Source of the DNA: Crocinitomicaceae bacterium
GTDB lineage: Bacteria > Bacteroidota > Bacteroidia > Flavobacteriales_D > Crocinitomicaceae
Direction of reading: 5' to 3'
Assembly (NCBI GenBank): GCA_024643545.1
Contig: JAHEMR010000035.1
Span: 1-64,000, forward strand
Length of the DNA stretch: 64,000 nt
How positions within the stretch are numbered: the first letter of the stretch is position 1; the number at the start of each line of letters is the position of its first letter. This document shows positions 1 to 6,958 of the stretch, piece by piece. Below the pieces are notes generated by a model that was not told where the DNA came from, did not search any database, and was given only the letters and a program-made list of their open reading frames with translations. A program made the translations under genes and the position numbers.

Positions 1-206
1 ACATGAAGCTCGCGAGCTACGAAATGTACATCTACGACCGTTGGGGAGAACTCGTGTTTTACAGCCAGGATCCCAAACAAGGTTGGGACGCTTCCCTCGC
101 AGGCTTCGATGCGCCAGATGGCGTGTATTCGTATTTAGTCAAGTACAAAGAGTTGGGATACGTGAATAAATTTCAGGTGACGGGAAGTGTGGTGTTGATT
201 AGGTGA
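1..206 (+). CDS. C-terminal end of a T9SS type B sorting-domain (gliding-motility C-terminal, CHU_C) protein, 5' truncated by window edge
   Basis: The gene enters from the left, so only about 67 codons and the TGA stop at 204-206 are visible; the ATG at position 3 is internal, not a start. The segment reads YDRWGELVF, then GWD and PDGVYSYLV, ending in a short beta-strand tail GSVVLIR. This is the usual shape of the C-terminal domain that sends proteins through the type IX secretion system in Bacteroidota (the type B signal). The cargo domains lie outside the window. The same domain closes the complete gene at 48892-49848. Confident on the domain; the function of the whole protein cannot be judged. 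Confidence 0.85.
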   Translation, partial: MKLASYEMYIYDRWGELVFYSQDPKQGWDASLAGFDAPDGVYSYLVKYKELGYVNKFQVTGSVVLIR

Positions 207-305
207 TTGTTGGAATCCAATTTCTTGTGAACGCAATTTATTTCCGATTGGAATGCTGTTGATGCTCATTCGAGTCAAAAAAAAATATTCAAATCAACAC
301 TTCAA

Positions 306-321
306 TTAGTACATGTACTAA
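306..321. promoter_or_regulatory. Perfect 16-bp palindrome, possible operator
   Basis: TTAGTACATGTACTAA is fully self-complementary over 16 bases. It lies in the 269-base gap between the T9SS gene and the signalling operon beginning at 476, about 155 bases upstream of that start. The operon encodes a LuxR/NarL-type response regulator, a family that binds as a dimer to inverted repeats, so autoregulation is a reasonable guess. The rest of the gap is AT-rich. TAAACTTG about 20 bases downstream resembles the -7 box TAnnTTTG with one mismatch. Function is inferred. Confidence 0.35.
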
Positions 322-475
322 ATTCTCAAGAACTTATACTAAACTTGCAACCATTCTCTTTATCTGTCATCCATAATACGGACAAGGTTTTAAACGCTCA
401 TTTCAAACGAAAACACACAAACAATTGTCATTAATTCATTCTATTTTTGAATTCTAACCAATTAAACCAAATATT

Positions 476-790
476 ATGTCATTTAACGGAAACGAAGGGG
501 AATTTGTAACTTTAAGCGATGCTTCTCGCTGGACTGCTAACTACAGAAATACGATACAGCCTGGAGAGGTGATTTCAGAATTTCTGGGAAAAGAAAAAAT
601 TATTGAATTACTTGATCAAGAGGATTGTGTAGGAATTCGTTTTTACTACGCTATAAATGATGAAGGCAAGAAAATTTTAGTTTTGGTAGGTGCTGATAGC
701 AGTGAAAATGATATGGAGAATGGATTGATTTTGGATCATGGTCATATTTGCCCACCATTTTGTCCTAAAAAAAATAGCTTAAATTCTTAA
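476..790 (+). CDS. Small conserved Bacteroidota-type protein with Cys-Pro-rich tail, function unknown
   Basis: This is a 104-residue soluble protein with no signal peptide. From memory it resembles a small Bacteroidota family with the order ASxWTANYR, then GIRFYYAIND and LVLVGAD, and a C-terminal CPPxC followed by NSLNS. Here the tail reads ICPPFC then KKNSLNS, so two cysteines are spaced C-x3-C near the C-terminus. Its TAA stop overlaps the ATG of the next gene by one base at 790, so it is probably translationally coupled to the membrane protein and the kinase/regulator pair that follow. A sensor or ligand role for the pair is inference only. No catalytic motif was recognised. Confidence 0.7.
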   Translation: MSFNGNEGEFVTLSDASRWTANYRNTIQPGEVISEFLGKEKIIELLDQEDCVGIRFYYAINDEGKKILVLVGADSSENDMENGLILDHGHICPPFCPKKNSLNS

Positions 791-1413
791 TGATTGAAAT
801 AATTGTTTATGTCATTTTTATCCTAGCAGGAATAAGCTATTCTTTGCCGTTAATCTTGACCTCTAAACTTAAATCAGAAAATAGTGCTACTGCTTTTATT
901 TTTAGATTTTCAATTATTGGATTAATTGGATACATTCTATTTTTTGTTTCTTCAATTACAATGTTAAACTCAAATTTTGTGGCTAACATAATTACACTAC
1001 TTCAATTCTTTGTGTTTCTTCAATTCGTACATAAATTAGGAGTATCCAAGAAATTGTTAGGAGTATTTGGTGTTATCTCGATTTTAATAACGCTTTATTC
1101 TGCTTGTCAAAACGATATAAATAAAATCGATGATGTGAATTTTACTTTTTGTAATATTATTTACGTTTCCATTTTATTCTACCTTTTAAAACTAAACTTT
1201 GAAAATAAAAGAGTAATAAAACATCACGAAACATTTTTATTTGCATTACTTTTTATTACGATTTCAAGTAAATTGCTCTTAGGTATTTTTGAACACGAAA
1301 TCCGTTCACAAATATCTTTATTTTCTTTTTTTCTTGTCATAGCATTTAACTTAATAACAATTATACAAAATCTAGGTTTTTATTACTCTCTATGGAAATT
1401 GAAAAAAGCTTAA
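790..1413 (+). CDS. Multi-spanning membrane protein of a two-component operon, unknown
   Basis: This is a 207-residue, very hydrophobic protein with about six or seven predicted membrane spans separated by short polar loops. It is Phe/Ile/Leu-rich and has no recognisable catalytic motif. Its ATG overlaps the previous stop, and its end overlaps the histidine kinase start by 22 bases (1392-1413). The four genes at 476-2895 therefore read as one transcript. The position just before a kinase with a single membrane span and no extracellular domain suggests it is the input module, comparable to the multi-TM sensory parts fused to kinases elsewhere. That role is inferred. Confidence 0.7.
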   Translation: MIEIIVYVIFILAGISYSLPLILTSKLKSENSATAFIFRFSIIGLIGYILFFVSSITMLNSNFVANIITLLQFFVFLQFVHKLGVSKKLLGVFGVISILITLYSACQNDINKIDDVNFTFCNIIYVSILFYLLKLNFENKRVIKHHETFLFALLFITISSKLLLGIFEHEIRSQISLFSFFLVIAFNLITIIQNLGFYYSLWKLKKA

Positions 1414-2186
1414 TTCAACTGATTCTCTCAGTTCTATTTACGAGCGGTTTGTCCGTCGGGATTGTATTCGTGTTATTTAGTTCGTATAAAAAACGGAAGA
1501 AGTTAGAGGAAGCACATGAACAGGCATTGCGTGAAAAAGAACTCGAACTAATCAATGCCGTTGTTAAAGCGCAAGAAGATGAACGCTCCCAAATTGCGCG
1601 AAACTTACATGACGACGTAGGTGCGACGCTTTCCATGACTCAACAAAAACTTAGTCAAGCAAGCAGCTATTTTCAAAGCAATTCGGATGCAGTTCAGGAG
1701 ATTTTGGCGGTAACGAATATGATTGAGCAATCCGTTTCAAGCCTTCGCACCATCACGAATGGAATGTTGCCTCATTATCTGTTGAATTTCGGTCTTAGAA
1801 AGTCTGTGGATCGCTTATTTGAGCATGCGCAGGAAAGTATTGGCAAACCGTGTTTAGTCATCAGTGAGTTGCCAAATGCCATTTCACTAACCAAAGACCA
1901 GGAAATTCAGATCTATTACGTTATTTCCGAACTTCTAAATAATTTGGTCAAACATGCCAAACCAAACTTCATTGACGGGATGTTTGAATGCGTTGATGAT
2001 CGATTAATCTTTACCCTTAATCATGACGGTGTTGCAATAAACCAATCCGATTATGAACATTTACAGTTAAAAGACTCAGGTATTGGACTGTCATCAATTG
2101 CGCTCAGAGTAGCCATTTTAAAAGGTTCTTTGAAATTTAACCGTCGAGAACGAGGAGGAAATATCGCATTTACATTGCCCATTTAA
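1392..2186 (+). CDS. Sensor histidine kinase, HisKA_3 / NarX-DesK type
   Basis: This is a 264-residue kinase. One membrane span lies at about residues 8-30, followed by a charged coiled linker (about 33-62). The dimerisation and phosphoacceptor helix contains ARNLHDDVGATL, with the phosphorylated His near residue 73. The C-terminal HATPase domain shows an N box (ELLNNLVKHA), a G1-like DSGIGLSS and a final RGG-x4-TLP strand. It lacks any extracellular sensing domain, which fits a partnership with the membrane protein encoded just upstream (22-base overlap). It should phosphorylate the response regulator encoded 16 bases downstream. The stimulus is unknown. Confidence 0.92.
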   Translation: MEIEKSLIQLILSVLFTSGLSVGIVFVLFSSYKKRKKLEEAHEQALREKELELINAVVKAQEDERSQIARNLHDDVGATLSMTQQKLSQASSYFQSNSDAVQEILAVTNMIEQSVSSLRTITNGMLPHYLLNFGLRKSVDRLFEHAQESIGKPCLVISELPNAISLTKDQEIQIYYVISELLNNLVKHAKPNFIDGMFECVDDRLIFTLNHDGVAINQSDYEHLQLKDSGIGLSSIALRVAILKGSLKFNRRERGGNIAFTLPI

Positions 2187-2202
2187 AATAACGACACACA
2201 GC

Positions 2203-2895
2203 ATGAATAAAAAGCAACGAGGTGAAAAAGGTGGTCCGAAAATTCGGGTAGCAATTGTAGATGATCACACGCTCGTTCGTGAGGGATTGACAGCAGCACT
2301 GAAAAGCGAAGAAGGAATTTCGGTTGTATTCGACACTCAAAATGGCATTGATTTCTTTGAAAAACTCAAATCCAAAACAATTGATATCGCTTTAGTAGAT
2401 CTTGATATGCCTGAAATGAATGGCAAAGAAGTTTTGGCGAAATTGACAATGCAACATCCTGATATTGGAGTCATCATCTTTAGCATGCATACCAATGTGC
2501 ACATCGTTGCAGAACTCATACAAATGGGTGCTAAAAGCTATCTGAAAAAGGATTGTAAAGTCGAAGAACTTGTCGACGCTATTTACAATGTTCAATTTAA
2601 CGGTTATCATTCTACGGAAATAGTCAGCGAGGCAATGTTCATTCAAGCCAAGAAAAATAATCAAAGAGAAGAAGCAATGGCTCACTTCAATTTTTCAACT
2701 CGAGAAATGATGATTATCCGTTTGATTTGCTCAGGCAGCACAAGCGAAGCAATTGCAGAACGAATCGGACTATCCAAGAAAAGCATTGATGGTACCCGCT
2801 CTAAATTATTCAAACTGCTCCACGCCAAAACAACAGCAGACTTTGCCCGCATTTGCATCGAAAGAGGCTTGTTTCAGCCTATTGGGAGGGGGTGA
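2203..2895 (+). CDS. Response regulator, NarL/FixJ (LuxR-HTH) family
   Basis: This is a 230-residue protein. The N-terminal receiver domain has acidic residues in VAIVDDH (D20, D21), the phosphoacceptor Asp in VDLDMPEMNG (D66) and the conserved Lys in SYLKK. The C-terminal HTH segment has FSTREMMIIRLICSG and GLSKKSIDGTRSKLF. It is the cognate partner of the kinase upstream and should act as a DNA-binding transcription factor once phosphorylated. The start follows 16 bases after the kinase stop; a basic Lys/Arg-Gly N-terminal extension of about 14 residues precedes the receiver. No terminator hairpin is obvious after it. The palindrome at 306-321 is a candidate binding site. Confidence 0.93.
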   Translation: MNKKQRGEKGGPKIRVAIVDDHTLVREGLTAALKSEEGISVVFDTQNGIDFFEKLKSKTIDIALVDLDMPEMNGKEVLAKLTMQHPDIGVIIFSMHTNVHIVAELIQMGAKSYLKKDCKVEELVDAIYNVQFNGYHSTEIVSEAMFIQAKKNNQREEAMAHFNFSTREMMIIRLICSGSTSEAIAERIGLSKKSIDGTRSKLFKLLHAKTTADFARICIERGLFQPIGRG

Positions 2896-2971
2896 GTTTT
2901 TACATTTAAATGATTTGTGAAAAATAAAAATGAGCAAAATGTAAAAAATATACTGATGGAACTTTCAAAAT

Positions 2972-3004
2972 TTGTTGATATTTTCAAATTTGCACCTATC
3001 TTTG
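2972..3004 (+). promoter_or_regulatory. Bacteroidota-type promoter for the small RNA upstream of the AbiF gene
   Basis: TATCTTTG at 2997-3004 matches the -7 consensus TAnnTTTG exactly. Two overlapping TTG triplets at 2972-2974 and 2975-2977 supply a -33 element; the second gives a 19-base spacer. Transcription would begin at about 3010-3013, immediately before the hairpin that starts at 3015. This is one of the best promoter matches in the window. Confidence 0.65.
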
Positions 3005-3011
3005 TAACAAT

Positions 3012-3068
3012 AATACCCGCCACGCTTCCCGTAAGATTAGCGCACCTGGGCGGGTTTTCGATTTTTAT
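3012..3068 (+). ncRNA. Small structured RNA preceding an AbiF/Abi_2 gene (candidate abiF-type RNA)
   Basis: A 7-bp GC-rich outer stem pairs ACCCGCC (3015-3021) with GGCGGGT (3049-3055). Inside it a second stem pairs CGCT (3023-3026) with AGCG (3039-3042) around a 12-base loop, leaving CACCTG unpaired on the 3' side. The outer stem is followed by TTTTCGATTTTTAT, so it can double as an intrinsic terminator. It sits just downstream of a strong -7 box and ends about 30-40 bases before the GTG start of the AbiF protein. Conserved RNAs upstream of abiF genes have been described (abiF RNA motif); assignment to that family is by position and fold, not by covariance model. Confidence 0.6.
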
Positions 3069-3096
3069 AATCTTTTGTTTTTTTATTTCTTAAACG

Positions 3097-4002
3097 GTGA
3101 GGTACAGCAAAAAACCTATCTCTATTACCGAGCAAGTTGCTTGGTTAAAAGCCAAAGGTTTGTCCTTTGGTGATGAAAAATTTGCTGAGCAAACTCTTAG
3201 CAGAATTAGTTATTATCGTTTGCGGGCATACACATATCCTTTTCAAGATAATAAGAACCCAAAACACCCTTTCGTTGTTCAAATATCATTTGAAGAAATT
3301 ATAGATTTATACAAATTTGATAGAGAATTGCGGGTACTGCTTTTTGATGCAATTGAAAAAATTGAAATTGCTCTCAGAACCCAAATTATTTATCATCTAG
3401 CAATGACTTTCGGAAGTCATTGGCAAACAGACCCGAATTTATTTCGTGACACTGCCAGGTTTACAAAACATTTGGGAACATTACAAGTTGAAATAGACCG
3501 TTCTGATGAAACATTCATTGAACATTATATTAAAAAATATTCATCTCCGTCGCAGCCACCATCTTGGATGAGCCTCGAGGTTGCTAGTATGGGTACACTA
3601 TCCAAAATTTATCAGAACTTAAAAAAAGGACCTGAGAAGCAAGCCGTGGCGGATAGTTTTGGTTTACCCGAAATCAATATTATGGAAAATTGGATGTTTT
3701 GCTTTTCTTCTTTACGTAACATCTGTGCTCATCATGGAAGGCTGTGGAATCGAAGAATGTCAGCTATCATTAAACTGTCTTATAATACCAAAGGAACATT
3801 TTTAAACAAACAAGAAGTTAAAGATGTGTATACGAATAAATTATATGCACAACTTTGCTCAGTTAAATACATGCTTGACCAAATTGATGCAACAAATGGA
3901 TTCAGTGCAGACCTGAAATTTCTTATTGCCAAATACCCAATGGGACAGACGAAAGAAATGGGGTTTGTACCTGATTGGGATAAACACCCGTTATGGAAAT
4001 AG
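3097..4002 (+). CDS. AbiF / Abi_2-family protein with HEPN RNase-like motif
   Basis: This is a 301-residue soluble protein of the Abi_2 (AbiD/AbiF) family, first known from phage abortive infection. The N-terminus (ITEQVAWLKAKGL, then RISYYRLRAYTYPF) and the central YKFDRELRVLLFDAIEKIE are typical. The C-terminal half carries RNICAHHGRLWNRRM, which holds an R-x4-H HEPN motif at R207-H212, the signature of HEPN ribonucleases. The start is GTG at 3097 because an in-frame TAA lies directly upstream at 3091. No Shine-Dalgarno site is visible. A structured small RNA with its own promoter precedes it, suggesting a toxin restrained by RNA; that role is inferred. AbiF-like HEPN proteins have been discussed as relatives of Cas13. 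Confidence 0.85.
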   Translation: MRYSKKPISITEQVAWLKAKGLSFGDEKFAEQTLSRISYYRLRAYTYPFQDNKNPKHPFVVQISFEEIIDLYKFDRELRVLLFDAIEKIEIALRTQIIYHLAMTFGSHWQTDPNLFRDTARFTKHLGTLQVEIDRSDETFIEHYIKKYSSPSQPPSWMSLEVASMGTLSKIYQNLKKGPEKQAVADSFGLPEINIMENWMFCFSSLRNICAHHGRLWNRRMSAIIKLSYNTKGTFLNKQEVKDVYTNKLYAQLCSVKYMLDQIDATNGFSADLKFLIAKYPMGQTKEMGFVPDWDKHPLWK

Positions 4003-4160
4003 CATCAAGGTTTATTTTTATGACACCAGCAGGATTACGCTAGCGCGTTTTCCCAGGGATTTGTTCATCGCAAGCATAAACCCAAAATTGCTGTGCAATT
4101 TTCGGTTTTTTTGTTTTTAATCGCTTATCAAAATGAATTTTGAACGCGGTAAAAACAAAA

Positions 4161-4183
4161 AACCCGGCACTACGTGCTGGGTT
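4161..4183 (-). terminator. Rho-independent terminator of the tRNA-Arg gene
   Basis: AACCCGGCAC and GTGCTGGGTT form a strong hairpin with a 3-base loop and flanking A and T tracts. Read on the minus strand it ends in TTTTTTGTTTTT about 8 bases past the tRNA 3' end, as expected for the tRNA transcript. The A/T flanks make it usable in both directions. Confidence 0.7.
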
Positions 4184-4191
4184 TTTGCTTG

Positions 4192-4265
4192 TGACCCCGG
4201 CAGGATTCTAACCTGCAACCGCTGGAGCCGAAATCCAGTGCGCTATACAGTTGCGCCACGGAGCC
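4192..4265 (-). tRNA. tRNA-Arg (anticodon UCG) with a U19:A56 elbow pair
   Basis: Read on the minus strand, the 74 bases fold as a cloverleaf: acceptor GGCTCCG with CGGGGTC, D stem GCGC/GCGC, anticodon stem CTGGA/TCCAG around TTTCGGC (anticodon TCG), a 5-base variable loop, and T stem GCAGG/CCTGC. The discriminator is A and CCA is not encoded. The D loop reads AACTGTATA, lacking the second G of the usual GG, and the T loop reads TTAGAAT instead of TTCGAAT. The two changes are complementary: the near-universal G19:C56 tertiary pair becomes U19:A56. The acceptor stem has two G-U pairs. Probably functional, but unusual. Confidence 0.85.
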
Positions 4266-4329
4266 TTGTTACTCGTGATGTTGCCCGTCCGCCGAAACGG
4301 AGTGAAGCAGGACGCCACGGAGCCTTGTT
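4254..4329. repeat. 17-bp direct repeat copying the tRNA-Arg 5' end, flanking a 42-bp insert
   Basis: CGCCACGGAGCCTTGTT occurs at 4254-4270, covering the first 12 tRNA bases plus 5 leader bases, and again at 4313-4329. The 42 bases between contain GTCC...GGAC ends and an inner CCG-AAA-CGG hairpin. The pattern could be a 59-bp tandem duplication, or the footprint of a small palindromic element with a target duplication. Confidence 0.6.
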
Positions 4330-4410
4330 CGTAAATGAGCACGTTATGTACTCACCTAATGAGGAACAAAGATACACTCGATTTTTTGTTTTGTCAATGG
4401 AATTGCGAAA

Positions 4411-4665
4411 TCAATGGCTCATTTTTCCTATTGCACAACTAACATAGGATTTTGTTTTCGATAGTAGGTTGTTGTTTCCGACTTCGGGATAGCCCAAACC
4501 AGCGAGTTTTTCGACCAACTGAGATCGGTCTGCATGTCCACCAACCTCAATCATTCCAGTTTCCAGATCGACACTGACTTCACGCACTCCTGCAATAGTT
4601 GCTAGTGCTTTTTTGACGCTGGAAACACATCCACCACATTTTAAATTCTCTACTTGTATCATCAT
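4411..4665 (-). CDS. HMA-domain metal-binding protein (copper-chaperone-like)
   Basis: This is an 84-residue protein of the heavy-metal-associated family, with a ferredoxin-like fold. The binding motif appears as LKCGGCVSSVKKAL with the metal-ligand cysteines at positions 10 and 13, followed by GVREVSVDLETG and a final KLAGLGYPEV. Canonical CopZ-like proteins bind Cu(I) through CxxC; here the motif is CGGC. About 18 residues extend past the domain. Two consecutive ATG codons open the gene, and either may be used. It lies 56 bases downstream of the Ppx/GppA gene on the same strand. No copper ATPase or sensor is nearby, so its partner is unknown. Confidence 0.85.
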   Translation of the reverse strand: MMIQVENLKCGGCVSSVKKALATIAGVREVSVDLETGMIEVGGHADRSQLVEKLAGLGYPEVGNNNLLSKTKSYVSCAIGKMSH

Positions 4666-4721
4666 GACTTCTTGTTTTCTAACAAGTTACAGTCTATTTA
4701 TGAGGCGAAGTGCAACTCAAG

Positions 4722-5615
4722 TTACCGATCTCCTAAAATTGCCCCTTCCTTCAAAGAATACGGTGAAATGAAAATGCGCTTCGCGTGCAATTGACGCAAA
4801 ACCCATCGTGTTTTAATCGCCGCCAATGGTGCCATCCGCTTGCGAATCGAAATGATGTGCGGATTCTCGTCCCGCTCCGCTTGACTGGAAGCAATGATGC
4901 GCGTTAACATCTCGATGAAATGATCATATTGAACTTCGTGTGCACGTCCTTCAGAGGTAAATGGACGCTCATGCATGAGTTCGAAAAAGGTTTCAAAACT
5001 TCCGGATGCACCGATGAGTATTTGACTGTTTAAGGAGCGTAAAAAAGACCCGCAGGCAGACTCTAAATAGTTTTCTAGTGTGAGAATGTCCTCGGAAGAC
5101 ATCGGGTCGGAAAATTGAAACAATTGGTAAATGCGAGAAACACCGATATTGAAAGAGTCCATGTCAATCACACCACCTTCATCAGCTAAAATAAACTCGG
5201 TGCTTCCGCCGCCAATATCCATAATGACTCCTGCTTCTTCGAAGTCCATGGTTTGATGAACGCCACGGTAAATCAACTGCGCTTCTACTAATCCGGAAAT
5301 GACTTCGATGTGCAATCCCAGTTCTTCACGAACTCGGTTGATTAATTCTGAACGATTTTCCGCATCGCGAATGGCTGAAGTTCCGATGGCACGAATGTCC
5401 GTAACACCTTTTGAATGACAAGTAGCGACAAAACGTCCTAAACAACTAACAGCACGTTCGATGGCATCGGGAGCAATGCGCTTCTCATGAATCCCACCCA
5501 TCCCAAGTGCGACGCCTTCCTTTTCACTGTGCTGAATGCGGATCTGTCCATCTGAAGTAATGTCAGCAATCATCAAATTGAATGTATTCGTTCCTAAATC
5601 AATGAGAGCTTTCAT
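4722..5615 (-). CDS. Ppx/GppA-family phosphatase (exopolyphosphatase-like)
   Basis: This 297-residue protein belongs to the ASKHA fold family that hydrolyses polyphosphate or pppGpp. It shows the phosphate-1 loop DLGTNTFNLMI (residues 6-16), the catalytic-region SGLVEAQLIYRG (107-118) and the phosphate-2 loop MDIGGGSTEFIL (132-143). The length matches the short single-unit form common in Bacteroidota, without the C-terminal HD-like domain of E. coli Ppx. The first Glu of the usual EEA motif is Val here, leaving one Glu (E111). It starts 14 bases downstream of the ABC permease stop, probably in the same operon. Which substrate is used cannot be told from sequence. Confidence 0.88.
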   Translation of the reverse strand: MKALIDLGTNTFNLMIADITSDGQIRIQHSEKEGVALGMGGIHEKRIAPDAIERAVSCLGRFVATCHSKGVTDIRAIGTSAIRDAENRSELINRVREELGLHIEVISGLVEAQLIYRGVHQTMDFEEAGVIMDIGGGSTEFILADEGGVIDMDSFNIGVSRIYQLFQFSDPMSSEDILTLENYLESACGSFLRSLNSQILIGASGSFETFFELMHERPFTSEGRAHEVQYDHFIEMLTRIIASSQAERDENPHIISIRKRMAPLAAIKTRWVLRQLHAKRIFISPYSLKEGAILGDR

Positions 5616-5629
5616 AAGCGAAGGTTTCG

Positions 5630-6958
5630 TTAAGACTTAAACATACGCCAAATTTGTGTCAATCGCAAACGGTGTCCAAATTGTAAGATGCCATTTTTGT
5701 ACAGTCTACCTGCGATTTGCAACATCAACATGGCTGAAAGTAAGATGATGAACAAATGAATCCAAATCAAGTAATACGACTCAATCGGTACACCTTGGGC
5801 CAACTGAATCATGACCACCATCGGTGCAGTAAACGGCAGATAACTGATCCATCCTGCAAAGGTTGAATCTGGGTATTGGATGTACATGTATCCTGATAAA
5901 ATAGCAAATACAAGGAGTAATAATATCGGCATAACAAATTGCTGTCCATCACTTTCAGTTCCGGTCATCGCACCAATCATGCTGAAAAAGGCACCATAGA
6001 AATAATAAGCGGCAATAAAGAAAATAACGAAGTGAATACTCATCCATACATAATCGATGCGCGCATATACTAAATCCAATACAGGATTACTGCTCAATCC
6101 CTCCTGTGTTGCAATCACCTGCGATTGAACATCTGCTGCCAACTGAACACCTTGCCAATTCGCTGGATTCAACATATCCGGAAAGATTGTTTGACGGAAA
6201 ATCCACAAGCCTAATCCAATGAACAGTGACCATATGAGGATTTGAAACAAGGCTGCCAATGCGATTCCGGTCATTTTTCCCATCATGAGTTGACGAGGTT
6301 TCACCGCTGACAATAGGACTTCCACAATGCGGTTGCTTTTCTCCTTAGCGGTGCTGCGCAAGATGGTCATTCCGTAGATGCCAATAAATAAGAAAATCAA
6401 TGCGCCAAAGACGAATCCAACCCAACTTTCCAAATCGTTCGACTCATTTTTCGGATCAAAGACGTTTCGGAAATCCATAATTAAGGGTTGCTTGATGCGG
6501 CGGAAATGCTCCAAAGATAAATTCGTAAAGGACTCCACAACTAATTCCTCAATGCGCCGTTCCATTTGAAATTTCAACTGCATTTTCACATCCACCGATG
6601 GATTTGTGCGGTAAAAAACAAAGGCTTTCTTGTTGATGAGGATCTTTTCATTGATCTCCACCATGGCATCGAATTTTTGATATCGCGATCCGTCGCGGAA
6701 TTCTTCAATTTCCACGTAATCATCAATGAAATAGTAATGAACTTCATGTTCCGCTTGCGCCATGACACGGTTATCCATTAGGTTTGCAGGATCAACAATA
6801 AGGACATTGATGCTTTTTTTACCTTCGTCTCCCGCCTTGAATAAGAACGCTAACATCAGTAAACAAATGATTGGTCCAATAAACAGCATCCACAAGAAGG
6901 TACGGTTCCAAACACGTTCAGACCATTCTCTTTTCGTTAGTAACCAGAAATTACGCAT
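5630..6958 (-). CDS. ABC-2 type transporter permease (NatB-like)
   Basis: This 442-residue inner-membrane protein has a span at about residues 20-45, a long extracytoplasmic loop to about 180, then about five more spans. It carries the ABC-2 pattern TAKEKSNRIVEVLLSAVKPRQLMMGKM near the first internal loop, as in Na+-efflux NatB and related exporters. Its start overlaps the stop of the ATPase gene by 8 bases (6951-6958), so the pair forms one transporter and is translated together. The substrate is unknown; Na+ or a drug/peptide are possibilities from the family. Confidence 0.88.
   Translation of the reverse strand: MRNFWLLTKREWSERVWNRTFLWMLFIGPIICLLMLAFLFKAGDEGKKSINVLIVDPANLMDNRVMAQAEHEVHYYFIDDYVEIEEFRDGSRYQKFDAMVEINEKILINKKAFVFYRTNPSVDVKMQLKFQMERRIEELVVESFTNLSLEHFRRIKQPLIMDFRNVFDPKNESNDLESWVGFVFGALIFLFIGIYGMTILRSTAKEKSNRIVEVLLSAVKPRQLMMGKMTGIALAALFQILIWSLFIGLGLWIFRQTIFPDMLNPANWQGVQLAADVQSQVIATQEGLSSNPVLDLVYARIDYVWMSIHFVIFFIAAYYFYGAFFSMIGAMTGTESDGQQFVMPILLLLVFAILSGYMYIQYPDSTFAGWISYLPFTAPMVVMIQLAQGVPIESYYLIWIHLFIILLSAMLMLQIAGRLYKNGILQFGHRLRLTQIWRMFKS

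Noticed and set aside
3926..4120. Plus-strand frame overlapping the end of the AbiF gene
   Set aside because: It shares DNA with the AbiF C-terminus in another frame and shows no family pattern.
4254..4329. Attachment site of an integrated element at the tRNA
   Set aside because: Only the 5' end of the tRNA is duplicated and only 42 bases lie between; no integrase or element genes are nearby, so no integrated element is claimed.
4133..4447. Plus-strand open frame of 104 codons across the tRNA region
   Set aside because: It runs through the tRNA gene and its terminator on the opposite strand, so it is a chance frame.
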